DNA of 64,000 nt, from the NCBI GenBank assembly GCA_963693365.1, contig CAVNZM010000003.1:15190001-15254000 (forward strand), given 5' to 3'. This document shows, in pieces, positions 11,922-24,552 of the stretch. The translations under genes and the position numbers were made by a program. This DNA comes from Amoebidium appalachense (taxonomy: Eukaryota > Ichthyosporea). A model generated the notes under the pieces. That model worked only from the letters and a program-made list of their open reading frames with translations. It did no database searches and was not told the DNA's origin. The first letter of the stretch is position 1; each line of letters opens with the position of its first letter.

Positions 11922-12205
11922 ACACACACACATAAACGTCTGATACACACATAAACGTACACACAACAAACACGCACAGGTGCACACACATTCACGGTAT
12001 ACAAAGTCCTTGACACGTACAGGCACACACAACGCGAGAACTCCCGAGGTTTTTCAATGATGCCGCGGCCGGGTCAGCCCGGCGACCGACCCGATCCAGG
12101 ACTTGCCTGACCGATGACCGACCGGCCTTGGCTAAAATTTTCATGACCGACCGAGCACGACCCGACATGTTTCGAAACCCGACCGACCCGACCCGTGAGA
12201 CTTTT
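11285..12205. repeat. (CA)n minisatellite between two GGGTCGGG/CCGACC-rich islands
   Basis: The left island (about 11290-11440) contains GGGTCGGGCTGCCCCGACCC, which can fold on itself. The right island (about 12045-12200) is dense in GACCGACC and GACCCGACC words. Between them lie a nearly pure (CA)n of about 95 bp (about 11706-11800) and further interrupted CA tracts to about 11980. Confidence 0.7.
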
Positions 12206-12763
12206 GACACATCCCTGCCGTCGAAGGGCCTATGGTGAGCAACTAAGCATGCCGCCTCTCGAGGACTGCTTCAACTAAGACTTCCCTCAATTTCATGCGT
12301 GTCATTATATTGAGTATATTCAAGCTATAAGTGGCTAAAGGCAATATAAGACATACAAAGTTCATATTGATATGCCCTTTTTTGCCTCGTTTTTAATACT
12401 TATCGTTTCAACCGCGTACATGTAGGTTAAAAGAATTACCCTGCCGTGGCGCGTCGGGGTTTGAAATTCCAGATTAAAAATGCGGCGGGGCGGCTCGAAA
12501 CCAACGGTACTGGCCATGGTGGCACTGCACGCACTCTGATCATGATACTGTTTTAAGTGAAAAGAGTATTTTTCTATTAGAAACATATATACTTTGAATG
12601 ATATGCCAGCACAAAAAGTAATATACTAGTTTCAAGTCGTTATTGAACAGCACATTCCCCTAGCTCAAGGATGAGACCTGTCTGTTAAAGCCACCCATTC
12701 CGAAGACCCAACACCGTTGGTCGAACGTTGTTGATACCGTTTCTCTTTAAATAACTCTTCAAT
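12206..12763. other. Upstream region of the 501-residue membrane protein gene
   Basis: No coding frame or exon is seen. It should contain the promoter of the gene starting at 12764, but I could not identify a convincing core element. Confidence 0.45.
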
Positions 12764-14269
12764 ATGTCAATCAGAAAGCAAACTAGTGCCGAGTCTCAAA
12801 CCACACAACCCAGCACTCACAGAACACACGAGCCCTGTGTCAAACATGCACACACACACTCACCGGTACCACCGCCCAATCTCACGTTTTCTCGGGGGCT
12901 ATCCAGTTGTAGCTCCACCATTTCCGGTTCCACCACTACCACTGTGTGCTACACACAACACCATTCACCCACGAATACACCCACACCAACGGTGCGCTTG
13001 TTGATAAATGCAGACGCAGACAGGGAGGAAGTTAGGAGGTCATGTTTACGTGCATCGCTGGCCTTACCCGCTACCTTTATCCTTGTAGCTCTCGCTATGT
13101 ACTTCAGCGAGAAAGTCTGCGCAGGAGACGTGGTTCCTGGTATTTGTGTAGGCCAAGAAGGATCATCCATACCCAAACATCAACTCTACGTACTTGGAAA
13201 AGTCAACCTAGCAAGCGCCGCGGTAATTTTCGTTCTGACCACAGCTTTCTTTTTCGTTTGGTCATGTCGCCTACACAAGGAATCCCATCACTTCATTCGA
13301 GTACACCGCGGCCGCATACCAACATGGCTCATCCTCACCATGCTGCTTGGACACACCCTCAGACTCTACGTTGCTGGTTTTTTCAATTTGCCACGCGACA
13401 ATCCACTGAGAGTGGTGTCTAGACAGAATGCCATGGGCTACCTCTTCCTACGCATGTTGCCTTACTATATTTGCAACACGTTGATATTGGTTCCCATGAC
13501 GATACAGCTAATTCGAATTGCAATTTTGTGTTACGGGCGGCCGCGGTTCTTCCCTCCTGGATGGGTTTACGCGTGGCAGCAACAATTTGTTCTTCCCTGG
13601 GCTACACGAGTTCCGCGTGCATACGGCGTCTTTTGGTTTGTGGCTGTGTTGACGTTGGTGGGGATTGATCTAGTTCTGTATGTAGGCTATCCGAAATTCG
13701 AAGCGGTGCGCGAGGGTTTGGATACAAGCGCAAAAGTGCTCGGATACGCGGCAACACTTGTGGATCTGCAGCTTGCTTTGCTTGTGTTTGTATGCAGGGA
13801 GAAACTACAACAGTACTTCCTTGACCAAACCGCTTTTCTCGTAGGAATGAGTGTTCTTTTCCAGACCGGCTATCATCTATCTCAACTCACTGTTTTGACC
13901 GTTTTTGACCGCATTGAATTCATGTGGTTTTTGTATTTGCTAAGATTAGCGCAGGCCGTTTTGGTTGCGTGTTTTTTCGTTTCCACAGCCATAGACACGC
14001 ACAAATGGATTCAACGCTCTACATGTGCTCCATACACCGGCCATCCCGGGATGACTATATCAAGTCCCTTGAACCGCCCATCTACAACGAGCATATGTGC
14101 CAACCCCATTGCGCTGGAGAGTACCGGAGCACAGCACGGTGGACGGGATGCTATTCATGTTCTGAAGAAGAATGGGGGGGCAAACACGGCGATAGTGTGT
14201 GTGACGGCGACTGGAACAGGGGGTGAGGGGGCAGATGCGACAGATTTGGATGCGGCAATTGATGTGTAG
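12764..14269 (+). CDS. Multi-pass membrane protein, function unknown
   Basis: An uninterrupted frame of 501 residues with no intron. Residues 1-95 are a polar Ser/Thr/Pro/His-rich tail. Eight hydrophobic segments follow, near 97-118, 142-168, 186-207, 228-256, 290-312, 327-348, 360-384 and 389-413. The last 85 residues are a polar Gly/Thr/Ala-rich tail. Charged connectors such as RLHKESHHFIRVHRGR follow the second segment. The helix count and the polar ends suggest a receptor-like or transport-like integral membrane protein, and the layout loosely recalls the 7TM part of RGS-linked receptors. No RGS domain or diagnostic motif is visible, so I name no function. Composition is more even than the flanking spacers, which supports a real gene. 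Confidence 0.75.
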   Translation: MSIRKQTSAESQTTQPSTHRTHEPCVKHAHTHSPVPPPNLTFSRGLSSCSSTISGSTTTTVCYTQHHSPTNTPTPTVRLLINADADREEVRRSCLRASLALPATFILVALAMYFSEKVCAGDVVPGICVGQEGSSIPKHQLYVLGKVNLASAAVIFVLTTAFFFVWSCRLHKESHHFIRVHRGRIPTWLILTMLLGHTLRLYVAGFFNLPRDNPLRVVSRQNAMGYLFLRMLPYYICNTLILVPMTIQLIRIAILCYGRPRFFPPGWVYAWQQQFVLPWATRVPRAYGVFWFVAVLTLVGIDLVLYVGYPKFEAVREGLDTSAKVLGYAATLVDLQLALLVFVCREKLQQYFLDQTAFLVGMSVLFQTGYHLSQLTVLTVFDRIEFMWFLYLLRLAQAVLVACFFVSTAIDTHKWIQRSTCAPYTGHPGMTISSPLNRPSTTSICANPIALESTGAQHGGRDAIHVLKKNGGANTAIVCVTATGTGGEGADATDLDAAIDV

Positions 14270-17010
14270 ATAGTTTAATGACTAGATAGTAGGCTATTAG
14301 ATATACTGTGATTCTGTTGTCTCGTACCGTTGTGATATGGGTTCGCTTTTCTGTTGTCTGGTACCTGAAAAGAGAAATCGTGCAAATAACATGTATGCGT
14401 TAGCGTGAGGTAAACTAAACTTGCGAATGTCAAATTGAAATAGCATCGATAAACGTATGATAAATGAAATTTTCAAATATGAAGCCTTGTCTCAATATTC
14501 TGTTGTCTGGTTGTAAACAGTTGCACTGGTTAGGATAAGGCGGAGTACAACTGAATCAGATTAAAGACAGAGAGCGGGTAGAAAGGCACACGCGGCCAGG
14601 TTGCTTTTACTATGGGCCGACTCAGTCTGTCTCAGACTGAAGTGATCCCCATACTACTGGGAGTCCGACTGACGGCTTTGTTATATAGGCCCCCAGGTTT
14701 CGGATCAAGGCCCAGGATTGGTTCATCCGCTGCCAGCGCGCGCGGGTGGCAACATGCCATTCGTGATTCTGGTGCGGTCCGAGTTAGTCAGACCTTCGTC
14801 CTATTTATGCAAACCTATCATTGGACCACTTCGTTTATGTGGTATGCAACAATAGAGTCATATACTAGTGGTTCAATTCTTAGGTCAGAGTGATTCCTAT
14901 TGGTGCGGACATAATATTTATGTGATATTCGTGACAAAGCACGAATCATGTGCTAGTAGATCAGATCACATTCTTTGGTAAACATGCCATCAGTTCATGT
15001 GTACAGTTGTTTACACTCCCCCCCTTGTCGGGAGCCTGGTGGTGTTGTTAGACAAGCAAACCACCAGGCTGAGAGGTGATAAACAACCAACAGCGAGATT
15101 TCGTGTGCGCCGAGCTGCTGGACAGAACAGAGTAAGGACGGTGGAATGGAGTTGTGAAGTTCTATGAGCACTTCTTCATTTGCCAAAACACAAATTCATG
15201 CAGCATTCTTCTGTGTTTTCATTTTTGTTTGCAGAATATTAATGTGCGTGCGAATTGTTCGCTTCGTCACTGTGCTTGGCTTTTGTTTCGTAGAAGTGGG
15301 TGGTTTCCTTTTTTAGGTGTTTTCCTTTTAAGGAATTGTTCCGCGAATTCGTTTTCGATTGTGAGTAATTCGGTTGTGTGGATGGTTTGAAATCATCCCA
15401 AATGTTCGATAATGAATATTACTCGAGCCTTAGGTCACTTCGTAGCTCATGTAGTGGATAGCTTCTTAGTCGCTGCCCCTTATCCGTTCTACCTTAAGAT
15501 CATAAGGCCAGTCACCATGGCCGGAAAAGCCACTTCTGTCATGAACAAAGAACACTTCTTTCCTTTCAGTTTTAACCCTGCATCATCGGAGCTGGGGAAA
15601 ACATGAATAAAAATGCCCTAAGTGTTCTTCGTTGGGTGACATAAAGAAATATATCAGCCCGTTAGAACCAGTAAAAGCCCGGTTCATTATTCATAAGAAG
15701 AATGTTCAAAGAGGGTAGGCAAAGCAAGCCTTCTTCAGAAGACACCTGCTTCCATTCGTGAGCAGTTTTCGTATCCCATTAGCCAGCGATTTTCGTTGAG
15801 CAGGGGGATTCCAGGCATAATACATTCTTCTGGAGGCTTGGCCTAAAACGAAAAGCCGTCACAGTCGCCCTCAGCTCTTTTGTAAGCAACTTCGTGAGCG
15901 CGCTTCGTGTTTTCATATCCTCCAGTGCAGGTCTGGATGGTGCCCCATTCTCTGCTTCATTTGTAGGTGGCCCTACTGTTGGTTCTGTTCGTCAAGTTGT
16001 GTGGAATACCAAAACCATTCGTGTTCGTGGAACTGCTTTGTGCTGTGCTTTCTTTCGTGTTGGTGTTCATGAACTTACCCCGCTCACACACCCTAGTTCT
16101 CACATACATCAGATGTAAGTAGCTGCCTGGTGAGAGTCCCTCACTTCCTTGATAATGACACGAGTTGATCTTAGCTAGTGTCTGTACCCTATCGTGTACA
16201 TATTTTCCGCGTACCAGATCTCTCTGAAAGCAATTAGTTCTTAGTGATTGGTTTCTATTAGAGACAGATCTGATTTCCGACTGGTCGGAAATCACGGATG
16301 GATTTGACTTAAGAGAATTTCGAGTATATAATTATACAAGATCGAAATAAATTTAGTTCAGTCGTGTCTAAACATTGATGTCTGTTGTGTACACTGCTCC
16401 GATCGTTCCGTGTTTTGTTGTTGTGTGTCTGTGGTGCTTTCACACTGCATCACTGTGTCTCTGCTTCCGTCCCAAATACTTCTATACTTTAACAATAACT
16501 TCACTCCACTGCTCAACCTTAGCGATGGAAACCTTATGAATTTCTTTGGTCATTCAGAGTGCTATATAGTATGTTGGCCGGGATGCCGCTGAGTCAAAAT
16601 TATAATACCTCGGTCGGATCTACGATCATCCCCCCCCCCCCCCCCCCCCCCCCCCCCAACCCGTCTTCCCCCACCCAACCCCCCCCCGGGGCCCCAGGGG
16701 CCCCACCCACCCCGCTAAACTTTGAAATAAAATAACGATAGCGAACAATTGCAAGAAACTCAGGAACCGTTATAAAAATTCCAAAAGAAAAGAAGAATAA
16801 GAAGCTGCTGCGAAACCGTGGACATAACTAGTCACTCAGATGCACAGGTATGCCTATGTACAGGGGTGTGACTCGCAGGTAAACGCGGTTTAAATCTTAA
16901 GGGCTTTCGGCCGTAGGGCTCATTCAATATCCCCCCCCCCCCCCCCCCCCCCCCCACCCACCCAAAAAAACAAAGCTCCCGCAGCCCAGCAAAAGGACTC
17001 GCGGGACACC

Positions 17011-17041
<31 letters not shown>

Positions 17042-17075
17042 AGGGGGTTGGGGAGGCGTTTGGGGGGAAGAGGAG

Positions 17076-17106
<31 letters not shown>

Positions 17107-17294
17107 AGGCGCACACACCGTGCACAGTGACATGGAGACACACACACACACACACACTGTGTAATACATACGTGTGCACACACACAGACATCACACACAC
17201 AAACACATCCAGTGAGTAAACGAACACAAAGGACCTACAACTAGTTTGAAGTTCCAAATATACACAGAGATCATATGCGCATATTTTTTGCACA

Positions 17295-17334
<40 letters not shown>

Positions 17335-17391
17335 AAAAAAAAAAAAAGAAAGGAAAAAAAAACCACCCCCAGAGAAAGGACCCACAGGACA

Positions 17392-17426
<35 letters not shown>

Positions 17427-17649
17427 CGTGACACGGAGACACACACACACCACACACAAACAAACGCCCGGAGACAAACGAACACAAAATCCGTATGCAC
17501 ACACAGATATATGCACACAATTTCGCACAGAAAAGAGCCAGAGTGTATTTATTAAGGCACGCGTCCGGACGCCGTCACGGGGTCCTTTGATAAACCCTTA
17601 CACTCATTCTAAGACTTAGCCGGTTGCACACACGCAGGTGTGCACGCCT

Positions 17650-17703
<54 letters not shown>

Positions 17704-18544
17704 GGTCGGACAGGACAACCACCCATCCACACACCCATAATTTGATTGACTTTTTTGGTCTGTTGATTCAATAGTAAACAAAGCAAAAAAAATGTTAAAA
17801 GCTTCCGCGGAGGCCCTTCAAGCTAAAAATCATTGAATATCAGACTGCTGCACACAAGGACATTTTACGGTGCCCAGCCTAATAATAATAATGCTAGGCT
17901 AAGTAGGGAAGCCACAGTCCCCCCTCCCCCCCCCCCCCCCCCCCCCCCCCCCCACCACCACCACCACCACCACCACACACACACACACACACACTGTGGC
18001 ACACAAACACGGGTACACACACACACACAAACACCCACCCACCCCTTCCTCCCCCCTGTACATGTTCTATCTTATTTCCTCCCCCCCAAGCCTTGGTAGC
18101 CCCTAAAATCTTAATTTTCTATTTTAAAAAAATCTATTTCTATTTATCTTGTAGGTGAATTATCTAAATCCTGAATGACCCCGGCCTGGCTGTATATACG
18201 TGAATATCGATATGTTTTCGGAGGGTGTGTGCGGAAGGATCTGTGTCGCCCATGGCATAGAACCCGAAAAAGGTTTCGACCCGAACCTGTCACCATGGTG
18301 CGAGCAGAGTTTGGCGCGAAACCCTGGAGAAGGAGGCCCTGACCCTGTCACACACACACACACTGTACAAGTTTTGAACCGTGTGGCGGCCGGGCTGTTT
18401 GTTACCTGCACGAAAACACGCGCATACATAAACACACACACACATATTGCTTTAGCTGTGCCACGAGGAAAAAAACATCATCAGCACTTCATACACACCT
18501 CACTCACTTGATTACTCGCCACTGCCTTCTTTGAACATAAAAAC
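14270..18544. other. Spacer with poly-C/poly-G and CA tracts, no gene seen
   Basis: 14270-16600 has ordinary composition without a recognisable protein. It includes a perfect short inverted repeat near 16269-16290. 16630-17440 alternates C runs and G runs of 20-40 bases. (CA)n lies near 17655-17702, and a C run with CAC triplets lies near 17919-17996. A CAC/ATG-rich stretch leads to the small gene at 18545. Confidence 0.5.
16269..16290. repeat. Perfect short inverted repeat
   Basis: GATTTCCGAC, two bases, then GTCGGAAATC: 10-bp arms with a 2-base centre. It could be a dyad binding site or a chance hairpin. Confidence 0.6.
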
Positions 18545-19039
18545 ATGGACAGCTCAAAGGGAATTCGGCCAACGGGCACAGACGGTGCCGACTTCAAGAG
18601 CCGCCATGTTGTTGAGAACAGGTTTCAAGCCGCCGCCCTTGCACGCGCAAAACTCCAAGCCATGCTTCGCACATATCTAATCGCCATCGTTGGTAACACG
18701 TTCTTTTTCCTGGGCAAACCTTACATCCTTGCCAAGGAAAATACACTTGAAACGATGCCTTTCGGCTGGGCTACAGTTACGTTTTTCGCCGTGATATGGT
18801 TTCTTGGACACCGGAGCCTGTCCAAGAAAAACGACAGTCTTATAAAAGTTTTCCAGGGCCTCTCCCTTGTTGGATGTGCTGCAGTTGGCTACTTTCTATA
18901 TTTGGAACTCGTCCGCCCGCCAACATCCATGGCACCACCTTGTGTTCTTGCTGTGACCGTCGGGGTCATCCTTGCGGCCGTGAGAACGGCAGGACAGGTG
19001 CTGGCGAATTCCGTGCAAATGGCAAAGAAGAGTTCGTAG
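18545..19039 (+). CDS. Small four-helix membrane protein, function unknown
   Basis: An intronless frame of 164 residues. A polar N-terminus (1-38) ends in an Ala/Arg-rich amphipathic stretch (AAALARAKLQAM). Four hydrophobic segments follow near residues 40-62, 75-91, 102-122 and 131-154, and the tail is a short basic KKSS. The lysine-rich end (KKSS) and short loops would suit an ER or organelle membrane protein. I do not recognise the family. Support comes from the balanced composition, a single clean frame in otherwise low-complexity DNA, and the C-terminal stop followed by A+T-rich sequence. A single long exon in a neighbourhood of intron-rich genes is notable. Confidence 0.7.
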   Translation: MDSSKGIRPTGTDGADFKSRHVVENRFQAAALARAKLQAMLRTYLIAIVGNTFFFLGKPYILAKENTLETMPFGWATVTFFAVIWFLGHRSLSKKNDSLIKVFQGLSLVGCAAVGYFLYLELVRPPTSMAPPCVLAVTVGVILAAVRTAGQVLANSVQMAKKSS

Positions 19040-20315
19040 TTTGAAAAAATCCACCTTGAGAATCAAGTCGAGACGTTTTATTTTGAAGGTTTCAATAGGT
19101 TGTTACTCCGCCATGTTTCTATTAGACGACTTTAAGTGAAATATATACACGATAAAGCTGGCTGCTTTTCGATCGTGCCCCTTGATAACATGGTTCTGTG
19201 CCAGGTATCCTGCTTTCCCTCGCGCCCAACCCCAACGCCGGATCCATTATCCCCCCATGTCTTGAAGACTTCAATATAAGGGAGTAGAGGGGGAAGGAGG
19301 GGACAGGGGAGGAGAGGAGGGGAGGTAATATGGGAGGGGAGAAGGAGAGAGGGGAAGTATGCAAGAGGGATAAAGAAGGAGCAATTAGGGGAGGGAGGGA
19401 GAATCGCGAGAGGAGATTACAGGGGGAGGGGGAAAAGAGAGAGAAAGAAGGGGGGGAGAGAGAGAGAAAGAGGGGGAGAGGGAAGGGGGGTAAGGGGTGG
19501 TGGTGGTGGTGGTGGTGGTGGGGGGGCGGGGGGGGGGGGGGGGGGGGGGGGGGGGTAGCTGTCTGCTTCTCGACTGCAGCTGCAGCTCCCAAAGGCCTAT
19601 GATCTTAGGAGTTTGACCCCCTCCTCCCTTCCCCCCCCCCTCCCCCCCCCACACCCACGTTTCGATCTGCCTCCCCCGTTCCCCTCTCTTTTCCCTGTGC
19701 CTCTGAGGTTTGCGTGACTTTGAATTCCTCGTTTTGTTGACACATCATACTATCATCCCCGGCCACTGCCCCTGTCAGGTCGACAGGGCCTCGTAACTTA
19801 CGTACAATACTCCTGGCTCTCCAAGTCTGCATCAATATTTACTTTCATGGACAGGAGTCCTGAGTGGAACACCTACTCCCGGCTCGTAACTCTTGCACTC
19901 GTTTCCATATTTTCCAAGGCCTCGCAGTACCATAGCTAGTACTACCTTACGCTATCGTAGACTGGTATAATACTCCAGCCCGCCCCTCTAAGCAAGTAAC
20001 AAATGTATTTGCATGCTGCACCCCCCCCCTCCCCAAAACCCTCCTTCCTCCCCTCTCCCCCTCTCCCTCCCCGCTGCGATGGCCAAGGCCTCCAACAGTT
20101 ACTGAAGTCAGGGGCTGCAGTATCCTGATCTAACCTTGATGCATAGCACTTCTTTTGTCTAGTATAATATCTGCTCGTCGAGGGTGTGGCTTTTTCAAAC
20201 GGTCACTCCGGGCCATGCCTGTGATGTCTCGCTCCTACATTTGAAGCCAGGGCCTCACACGCCCACAATAATCAGGTAAGAATCTGGCAATCAAAAACGG
20301 GACAACTTCTGACGC

Positions 20316-20317
<2 letters not shown>
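19040..20317. other. Spacer with G-rich purine tract
   Basis: A GGGA/GAGA-rich purine block (19285-19555) ends in GGT repeats and a G run. Mixed sequence follows. No gene is supported. Confidence 0.55.
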
Positions 20318-20830
<513 letters not shown>

Positions 20831-22250
20831 TTCCGTTCTCCCACCAGCCCGACAAATCCAGAGCACTAACGTGAGTCTCTGTACTCAGGCATAATACATG
20901 ATGGTACGACATTGGCCTCGGTGACCGGTAAAAAAATTCAGCTGGATACATAGCTTTCCCCAACCATGCACATATATAAGGGCGGGAATTTTTGGCGCGC
21001 AATTTTTTTTTTTTTTAATAAACAATAAAAAAAAAAAAAAAAAGGAATATGGCACAGCCAGTCTGCCACACATGTGCACTGTGACTGCATTGCTTGTCTT
21101 GGCCTGAGGCTAGGGTATCATGTGCATTGTGAAAAAAGGTGTGCAAATGTCGGATGCATGAATCGTCCTAAAGCCTTACTGTTTTTGGCTGTTGTTGGTT
21201 GTTGGGGAAAAGCATACTGGCGGGCCTAAACAGATACATACTGTAGGAGTAAAGTTCGCAAACGACAAGCAGGCCAACATACGGCACCCGGGGAAGAAGC
21301 AGCATATGCACGCCCTTGTATGATGCCAAGGCAGTCTGCAGCCGCAAAAAGTAGGATAGATATGATTGGTTTCGCCTTTAGTGCGCCAAGCGGGGTAAAA
21401 AGGCCGACGGCGGTTGTGTTTCGTGCCAGCCCAACTGAACGTTTACAAAACAGGTATCATACATGACTTTAAGAAGCTTTGTTGCAGCATGTACACTTTC
21501 ATATGTAGTCACACATAGTATATTAAAATTTAAACTTTGAGTTTCTTTTCACCTAAAATTCGACAAGCAGCTCCCTTGAGTCTCATCCTCTAGGAACTTA
21601 TTTCGCAATGGTTGAACATTTTACTCATCTCTTGGTGTATTATTTGTGATTGGTTCTTATTGTAGTTCATGTCACTTACGGTTTTGGGAGTCCACCAATA
21701 ACGTGTAATGTCAGTATTTTCCTTTATAAGGTGCTCGTGTTTGATTGAATACCTACCGGTTAATCAAAAAAGAGGGCGTCTATTGTAATTGGATGACATT
21801 TTGATTTCGATTCAGGTGCAATCGCCAGCATAAATAATGCATATCGGCGCGCTTGGTATTCCATAAAAAGGTTTTTTCCGTAGGAGTAGTTAGTGTAACA
21901 CCATTACCCAAATATTCATAAGCAGAAAACAACCATAAAATGCCTATCTAAGCTCTTGTTTCTGTGTCTAATTTAAAGAATGCAGAAATGTACAGATGTC
22001 GTTGTTTCACATGTTTGCTCTATGGGCGATCGATGGTTCGCTAAATATCATGCACGTATAGTACCCAAATACTTCCCTTCATCGCGTGTGGCTGGTCCAG
22101 AATTTCCGGATACTTGCATACAGGATCTCCGCCAACAGCGCCCATGATTGGTCACTCTGAAAAGAGAATGGAAAAAAAGCACAGTGGATTTATGTGATCT
22201 GAAACAGCGCATAGCTGTCAAAAATCAATGTAATATAGTTGCCAAATAAC
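20831..22250. other. Spacer, A+T-richer, no gene seen
   Basis: Ordinary composition with T and A runs near 21002-21044. No frame of interest and no family motif. Confidence 0.5.
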
Positions 22251-22299
22251 ATAAAAACAACGTAATATAGTTATTATATAATTTATAATACCAAAATCC

Positions 22300-22665
22300 A
22301 AAATATAAATCCACAGAGCAGCTCTGTGACACAAAAATAATCACAGAGCCGCTAAAATAATCACAGACCAGTTCTGTGGCTCAGAACATAGGGGGGTTCG
22401 GGGGGCTTGCCCCCCGATATCTAATGTAAAAAAGCTGATTTTCATTTTTACGAATTTAAAGAGAAATGTTTTTTTCAAAATCTAGGGGGGTTCGAAAGGC
22501 TCCCCCCCCTGCATCATGAATCAACCAGTAAGGGGGGCTCATTCTAAACTGTGCACTATCTGATAATTAAAATATAAGAGAAAGGGGGGTTCGGGGGGCT
22601 TGCACCCCGCATATCTTTAAGTAATTCCGGCCATAGAGCACATTTTGCGGCTCTGTGATCGCCGG
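22300..22665. repeat. Cluster of short hairpin-forming repeats
   Basis: Two interleaved motifs occur. One is CACAGAGC-A-GCTCTGTG and partial copies (22313-22330, 22343, 22366, 22650), with the words AATAATCACAGA repeated. The other is AGGGGGGTTCGGGGGGCTTG followed by a C run, near 22389-22417, with diverged copies near 22483-22512 and 22581-22610. All can fold as hairpins. No coding frame crosses the region convincingly. Confidence 0.7.
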
Positions 22666-22749
22666 ACGCAATCGAAAACGAATCCGAGACATCCCCACGA
22701 ACTTTCAGCTTTCATGAGCATATCAATAAAGTCATTATATAAAAAAAAG

Positions 22750-22805
22750 AACGACGTTGCCTTCATCAACGGATCAATAAACCCGAGTCAAAAGAAAAAA
22801 CTTTC
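22750..22805 (+). repeat. Direct repeat D, copy 1
   Basis: ACGTTGCCTTCATCAACGGATCAATAAA, then CCGAGTCAAAAGAAAAAA. The same approximately 48-bp sequence recurs at 23757-23808. It carries an AATAAA and an A-rich end, as expected of a retroposed 3' end. Confidence 0.8.
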
Positions 22806-24552
22806 AGCCAAAAGTGAGCTCGTCCAAATGAAAAATAACCCGTTTTCATTGGTGAATGTAAAAACTTGTGGGTTCATGCCTCAGGACCCTAAATTTGCAT
22901 TTTACTTCACTTTCACTTCGATCTCTTAGCTGTCACGTCAACTTTTCCCCCCAATTCTTCACCATGGCAGGTATATAAAGGCTTTCGTTTCTTCTTTTTT
23001 TGGTGGGAGGGAGTCCCACTCAGGGGAACGTGACTGCAGCGTGTGTGTGGTGTGGCCTGGTGTATTCCTACTGCTGTGAGAGTGTGGGGGCATCTCCCTT
23101 TCGCGGAGTTTCTCGCTTGAGAAGTGGTTAGTCTTCAACGCCTGGTGGTCCACTGCAACCTATATATGGTAACTTCTACACGCTGTCTACGCTTCTACGC
23201 GATCTATTGGCGGTGGGCTGCTGCAACTTCTTCAGCTACTTCTGCGCTGCGTGAGTGGAGGGGCAGCTACTTGGTCGTCGGGGAGCTTTCCAAGTGACTG
23301 CCAGTCCTTAGCCTCCAGTCATACTATGGCAATGACCGGGTTTGCTTGCATGCATTCTGTAATTATGTTTTTCTGTGTGTCCTGCCACAACTAGGCCACC
23401 TTATCAGAGAGCTAGATGCAGTTTCTCCGGGTTATCTAGGGGCCGGGCCCGTTGGGATTGTTTTTTAGCTCAGATTTGGTCTGCATTGCTCTTTTAGAGG
23501 CTGACTTGCTTGCTGTGCCTCGGTAGGTTTTGAGGGGGGCCTGTTGGGAAGCAGCAGTAATAACAGATGTCTTCTTGCGGAGCGTGGTCTGGTCAACATC
23601 GATGCATATGACTAGTTGGAGCAAACTACAGTAGTTTCGTGCATACACGTACACTTAAGGTTTTGCCCGCTGGTGTCCTTTGTTACTTGTCGCTTTATAT
23701 TTATTTCGTAGCTTTGGCTTTTTCAGTTCTATTGGTGGTATGTAGCATGTGGCTGCACGTTGCCTTCATCAACGGATCAATAAAACCGAGTCAAAAGAAA
23801 AAAAAATTGCGCTACCTAGTAAGGCACGCGATGGAATGTGAACGGAATTACATACATGTAGAGATTAGCATACACACCGTGAAATTTGAGGTCCTGTGAT
23901 CACTAGGATCTGGATCTTTGGGGAACAGCATCTAATTGGATACAAGATTTAATGCCAAACTACTGATTGAGCGATGTGATCCAATCAGGAGAATGTATGA
24001 GAATATCCTGTACGCGCATGTCTGAAGGCGCTTGTCGAGTCAGTCTCAGTCACACAATGCACAGAGTTGCACAGAGAGAGAGAGAACAGACGAACAAACT
24101 CACCGTGTTCTTACCCAAACCTTTACATTAATCAGCTGCGTCACAAATATTCTCGAGTGATATACCCCAGCATAACTCAAATCTTACAAACTCTATGTCT
24201 CACACGTACTAGAGTTTCATACAGCTGTATACATACGTATTTATCACATCTCCGTGTTATTCTGCAAGGATACGAGGCCAACCCCGTTCCTGCAAAGACA
24301 TCTGCAGCCATAACGTGCTACCTAGGAAGTTGCGAGTGCTATATAAGGAACGGCAACATTTTTAACACGGGCCACTTTTCAACATCTCGTTACTTAATAT
24401 TATTTTTTGCCAACACCATCACTATTCACGGGAGTACCAAAACTCTTTACCGCGCCCGTGCGTACACCGCCTTGTTCACACTATTTTCCAGAGTAGTAGC
24501 AGAAGCCAAATAAGCAAGCAGGTTCTCTCACCTATGAGCACTGAAGCCAGAA
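22806..24552. other. Spacer upstream of the Agd3-like gene
   Basis: Contains the second copy of direct repeat D. No supported gene. The promoter of the gene at 24553 should lie near its right end, but I cannot point to a motif. Confidence 0.5.
23757..23812 (+). repeat. Direct repeat D, copy 2
   Basis: Matches 22750-22805 across about 48 bases, differing by about one base inside the A stretch after AATAAA. Confidence 0.8.
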
